NCBI GenBank assembly: GCA_031273445.1
Contig: JAISRV010000242.1
Coordinates: forward strand, 1-8,085
Direction of reading: 5' to 3'
Length of the DNA stretch: 8,085 bases
DNA from: Candidatus Adiutrix sp.
GTDB lineage: Bacteria; Desulfobacterota; Desulfarculia; Adiutricales; Adiutricaceae
Below, one piece after another: positions 6,213 to 8,085 of the stretch (within the stretch, counting starts at the first letter, position 1; the number at the start of each line of letters is the position of its first letter). The notes under the pieces are model-generated. The model ran no database searches. It was not told the DNA's origin and saw nothing but the letters and a program-made list of their open reading frames with translations. The translations under genes and the position numbers were made by a program.

Positions 6213-6514
6213 TTGATAAATCCCCGAAAAATCAGTTATAATAAAAACAGCGATCCGAGGCGAATAGACGCGGAGCTATTGGAGCCTGCGGTCAATTACG
6301 TCCTCAAGGCAGAGCCGGAATTTGTCGGCCAGTCAGTCAGATTAGTACATACGCGGCCAAAACTCAATACGCGGCGCTGACGAAAAAACGTGTGACTGAT
6401 CGCGGCCGTCCGCTGTTATACAAATATTGATTTTTTTCAATATATTATCTGCGCATAAGGCCGATTTTGCCGTCACCGGCTTTGGGGCGCTTCATAAGAA
6501 CGGAAGGTGAAATA
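6213..6514. other. Intergenic region between the divergent ABC-F and DUF2333 genes
   Basis: No credible gene is seen in these 302 bases. It holds short repeats: ATACGCGGC at 6349–6357 and 6368–6376, and TCAGTCA (6333–6339) complementary to TGACTGA (6393–6399). An AT-rich inverted repeat ATATTGA/TCAATAT (6424–6430 and 6437–6443) surrounds six T's. TATATTAT at 6441–6448 may be a -10 for the DUF2333 gene, without a good -35. The DUF2333 ribosome site GAAGGTGA is at 6503–6510. Confidence 0.5.
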
Positions 6515-7525
6515 ATGTTCCTCGCCAAGTTTGGTCTTTTCAAAAAAAAGGCCGTTCAGATTCCTCTGGCCATATTGCTGGTGCTTATTTTGTTCAGCGT
6601 TTTTATTACGATCATCAATTACCGCTTCCCCGCTTTCTTTACTTTGGCCTATCCTGACGACGGGGTTTCATCCCCTGCAATCGAAGCCGGCCTTGCTCCT
6701 TCCGCCGTAAACGATATCAAAAAAGGCTTGATGACGGCCGATACCCTGATTGTCATCGGCGACGAGCTGTTTTCCAACTGGCTGCCCAACGATAAAGTAT
6801 GGCCGACGGTTTTTCTTGATAACCCGCAAAATTTTCAACTTGGTCAACTGGAGATGATGCGCTACACCGCCAGAGTCATGCGCGACAAGCTGACCAGATT
6901 GCGCACCACCGACAAGATAGACCCCGACTGCGACGAAGCTTTTACTTTTTTGTCGAATGATCCTTTAAAGTGGTGGATGCCCACAGCCGAATCACGCTTC
7001 AATGGGGCCGTGGACAAGTTGAAGTCATATCGCTCCCGTCTGGCTGCGGGGCAGGCCGAGTTTTACCCCAGGGCCGACAATCTGTATGAACTTCTCGACC
7101 AATATGTCTCCCTTTTAGGCGGAGTCAACACCAGACTGGCCAACGCGCCTCACCGCCAGCGCTATAAAATCAGCGAAGAATCAGCCGGAGAAGTCGACGC
7201 TTCCCGCGAGGAGCATCTGGTCGACACCAAAGTCCCCTGGACCGCTATTGACGATAATTTTTATTATGCTCAAGGCGTGGCCTATGTTCTGCGCCAGTCC
7301 ATGGCGGCTATCCGTCATGATTTCCAGGAAATTCTGGAAGTCAAGAAAGCCACGGCTCAAATCGACAGCATTATCGAGGTGCTGGATCAATCTCAGTTTG
7401 AGCCGTGGATGGTTTTAAACGGGGATATCGGCAGCGTCATGGCCAACCACTCCATGGAACTGCACTCCATTCTGGAAAATGCCCGCCAGAAAATACGTAA
7501 TTTAAACGATATGATAAAGCAATAA
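6515..7525 (+). CDS. DUF2333 family inner-membrane-anchored protein
   Basis: The protein has 336 residues and no known function. A short basic N-terminus (MFLAKFGLFKKK) precedes one membrane helix at about 14–35, so most of the protein is probably periplasmic. The soluble part matches DUF2333 as I remember it. Landmarks are a WLPND..WPTVFLDNPQNFQLGQ region (89–111), WWMPTAESRF (153–162), FYPRADNLYELL (183–194), VPWTAIDDNFYYAQG (240–254), a long helical stretch (~255–292) and WMVLNGDIG..MANHS (298–313). Its length fits the family. The ATG is preceded by GAAGGTGA; an upstream in-frame TTG at 6467 lacks a ribosome site. It is a lone gene, upstream of degraded insertion sequences. No clear terminator follows. 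Confidence 0.85.
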   Translation: MFLAKFGLFKKKAVQIPLAILLVLILFSVFITIINYRFPAFFTLAYPDDGVSSPAIEAGLAPSAVNDIKKGLMTADTLIVIGDELFSNWLPNDKVWPTVFLDNPQNFQLGQLEMMRYTARVMRDKLTRLRTTDKIDPDCDEAFTFLSNDPLKWWMPTAESRFNGAVDKLKSYRSRLAAGQAEFYPRADNLYELLDQYVSLLGGVNTRLANAPHRQRYKISEESAGEVDASREEHLVDTKVPWTAIDDNFYYAQGVAYVLRQSMAAIRHDFQEILEVKKATAQIDSIIEVLDQSQFEPWMVLNGDIGSVMANHSMELHSILENARQKIRNLNDMIKQ

Positions 7526-7668
7526 GCCCACGAAAAAAATAAGGCAAAAAAACAGACGGTTCTCATGCCTAGGAGTCTGACGGGGTAACGTGTCTACTTG
7601 TTCAAAAAAATGCGGTGATATTCTTCAAACTGTATTCCTGATTAATAACGATCATAAGCCGAATTTTA

Positions 7669-7677
7669 TGCTATAAT
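7669..7677 (+). promoter_or_regulatory. Extended -10 promoter of the broken IS1595-type transposase
   Basis: TGC-TATAAT is a perfect extended -10 about 40 bases before the transposase ATG; no good -35 is seen 16–18 bases upstream. The surrounding 7526–7716 stretch is AT-rich and probably holds the left end of the insertion sequence, but I could not identify its terminal repeat. Confidence 0.5.
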
Positions 7678-7716
7678 GCTTTCAGTGACCGCTTTAAATC
7701 ACAGAGAGCTGGAAGT

Positions 7717-7896
7717 ATGAGCAAGAATAGCATCCAGTTCCGAAAGGGCTTAAGTGAGCCCCAGTTTGAGGAATTGTACGGAACCGAATAAAAATGCTGG
7801 GAGCAACTTGTGGCCTGGCGCTGGCCCTCTGGCTTTCAGTGCCCGCATTGTGAATCGACCAAACACTGCATTGTGGGTCCCCGTAAGCTATTTCAG
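7717..7896 (+). pseudogene. IS1595-family transposase, N-terminal remnant with in-frame stop
   Basis: From the ATG, with GGAAG just upstream, the frame reads MSKNSIQFRKGLSEPQFEEL then YGTE and a TAA at 7789–7791. Reading on gives KCWEQLVAWRWPSGFQCPHC, ESTKHCIVGPRKLFQ. The FQKGLSE..F...YGTE, WRWP.GF.CP.C and RKL[FY]Q blocks are typical of the N-terminal zinc-ribbon region of IS1595-family transposases. The stop replaces a codon, commonly Glu or Gln, by one base change. After RKLFQ the expected Cys of the next zinc pair is missing and the frame ends at 7915–7917. The catalytic domain is absent. The gene is therefore dead and truncated at its junction with an oppositely oriented ISAs1 sequence. 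Confidence 0.82.
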
Positions 7897-8085
7897 CTTC
7901 ATCAGGTTAAAGCATAGTTTTCTCATAAGCGCCAGGTTTTCGGTCGCATGCCTGATTCGCGCCGTACACCTGTCCTCGCGGAAATAGTCGTCCAAGACCC
8001 AATGAAGGCTGTTTTCTATGCCCCAATGCCCCCTCGCGTAGCAGGAGAACTCCTCCGCCTCCATCGGCCGGCTCAGAATATAGGT
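7888..8085 (-). CDS. ISAs1-family transposase, C-terminal part (5' end outside window)
   Basis: The last 65 codons are visible in one open frame running in from the right edge. The RGHWGIENSLHWVLDDYFRE segment (residues 18–37 of the visible part) is characteristic of ISAs1-family DDE transposases. The Glu of GIEN is the likely third catalytic acidic residue. ATENLALMRKLCFNLMK then matches the family's closing helix. Known members, from memory, continue some 20–30 residues past NLLK. Here the frame ends LK-stop exactly where IS1595-type sequence begins, so the C-terminus is probably truncated and the stop codon borrowed from the neighbour. Whether the rest of the gene is intact cannot be seen. 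Confidence 0.82.
   Translation of the reverse strand, partial: TYILSRPMEAEEFSCYARGHWGIENSLHWVLDDYFREDRCTARIRHATENLALMRKLCFNLMKLK

Larger units (their letters stand above)
7717..8085. mobile_element. Chimeric insertion-sequence remnant (IS1595 head joined to ISAs1 tail)
   Basis: Two unrelated transposase fragments face each other and meet at about 7894–7902. Both lose expected family sequence there, and no terminal inverted repeat or target duplication is recognisable at the join. This fits deletion or recombination between old insertions better than one clean insertion. The right boundary lies outside the window. Confidence 0.65.

Noticed and set aside
7754..7987. Plus-strand open frame of 77 codons across the IS junction
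   Set aside because: It crosses from IS1595 sequence into antisense ISAs1 sequence and is a different frame from either transposase.
1..8085. CRISPR array, tRNA, rRNA or riboswitch
   Set aside because: No regularly spaced repeats, no cloverleaf with a T-arm consensus, and no recognisable cobalamin riboswitch core upstream of the GTPase operon.

Overview
The window looks like chromosomal DNA of a proteobacterium in the broad sense, most likely a deltaproteobacterial (Desulfobacterota-type) anaerobe. The evidence is indirect. Genes are moderately GC-rich with heavy use of GCC/GGC codons. The gene set mixes a DUF2333 membrane protein, a YheS-like ABC-F protein, a dnaJ–moaC operon and the first codons of a methanol:corrinoid methyltransferase-like gene. 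Corrinoid methyltransferases suggest methylotrophic, acetogenic or related one-carbon metabolism. A gut-associated lineage is possible, but the sequence does not prove it.

Region 1 (1–1260, minus strand) is a tightly packed operon. A short G3E (CobW/P47K-type) GTPase overlaps a 162-residue protein of unknown function by 14 bases. That protein overlaps the methyltransferase-like gene, which runs off the left edge, by an ATGA. The operon starts at a good extended -10 promoter bracketed by two identical 16-bp boxes 64 bp apart, which look like a paired operator.

Region 2 (1261–3977) starts with about 280 bases of AT-rich intergenic DNA holding several dyads and a plus-strand promoter. The plus-strand operon that follows encodes a 114-residue helical protein, DnaJ (ATGA overlap), MoaC (4-base gap, GTG start) and a small secreted protein. 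A long nested inverted repeat (3980–4052) begins just after the last stop codon.

Region 3 (4206–6212, minus strand) is one large gene for a YheS/Uup-like ABC-F ATPase that probably acts on ribosomes. It converges on the dnaJ operon.

Region 4 (6213–7525) is a 302-base intergenic stretch without a gene, followed by a plus-strand DUF2333 protein anchored by one N-terminal membrane helix.

Region 5 (7526–8085) is an insertion-sequence graveyard. The N-terminal part of an IS1595-family transposase, broken by an in-frame TAA, runs directly into the C-terminal end of an oppositely oriented ISAs1-family transposase. Both proteins lose their expected sequence at the junction.

No rRNA, tRNA, CRISPR array or complete mobile element is seen. 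The most interesting parts are the operator-flanked GTPase/unknown protein/methyltransferase operon and the small protein translationally coupled to DnaJ.
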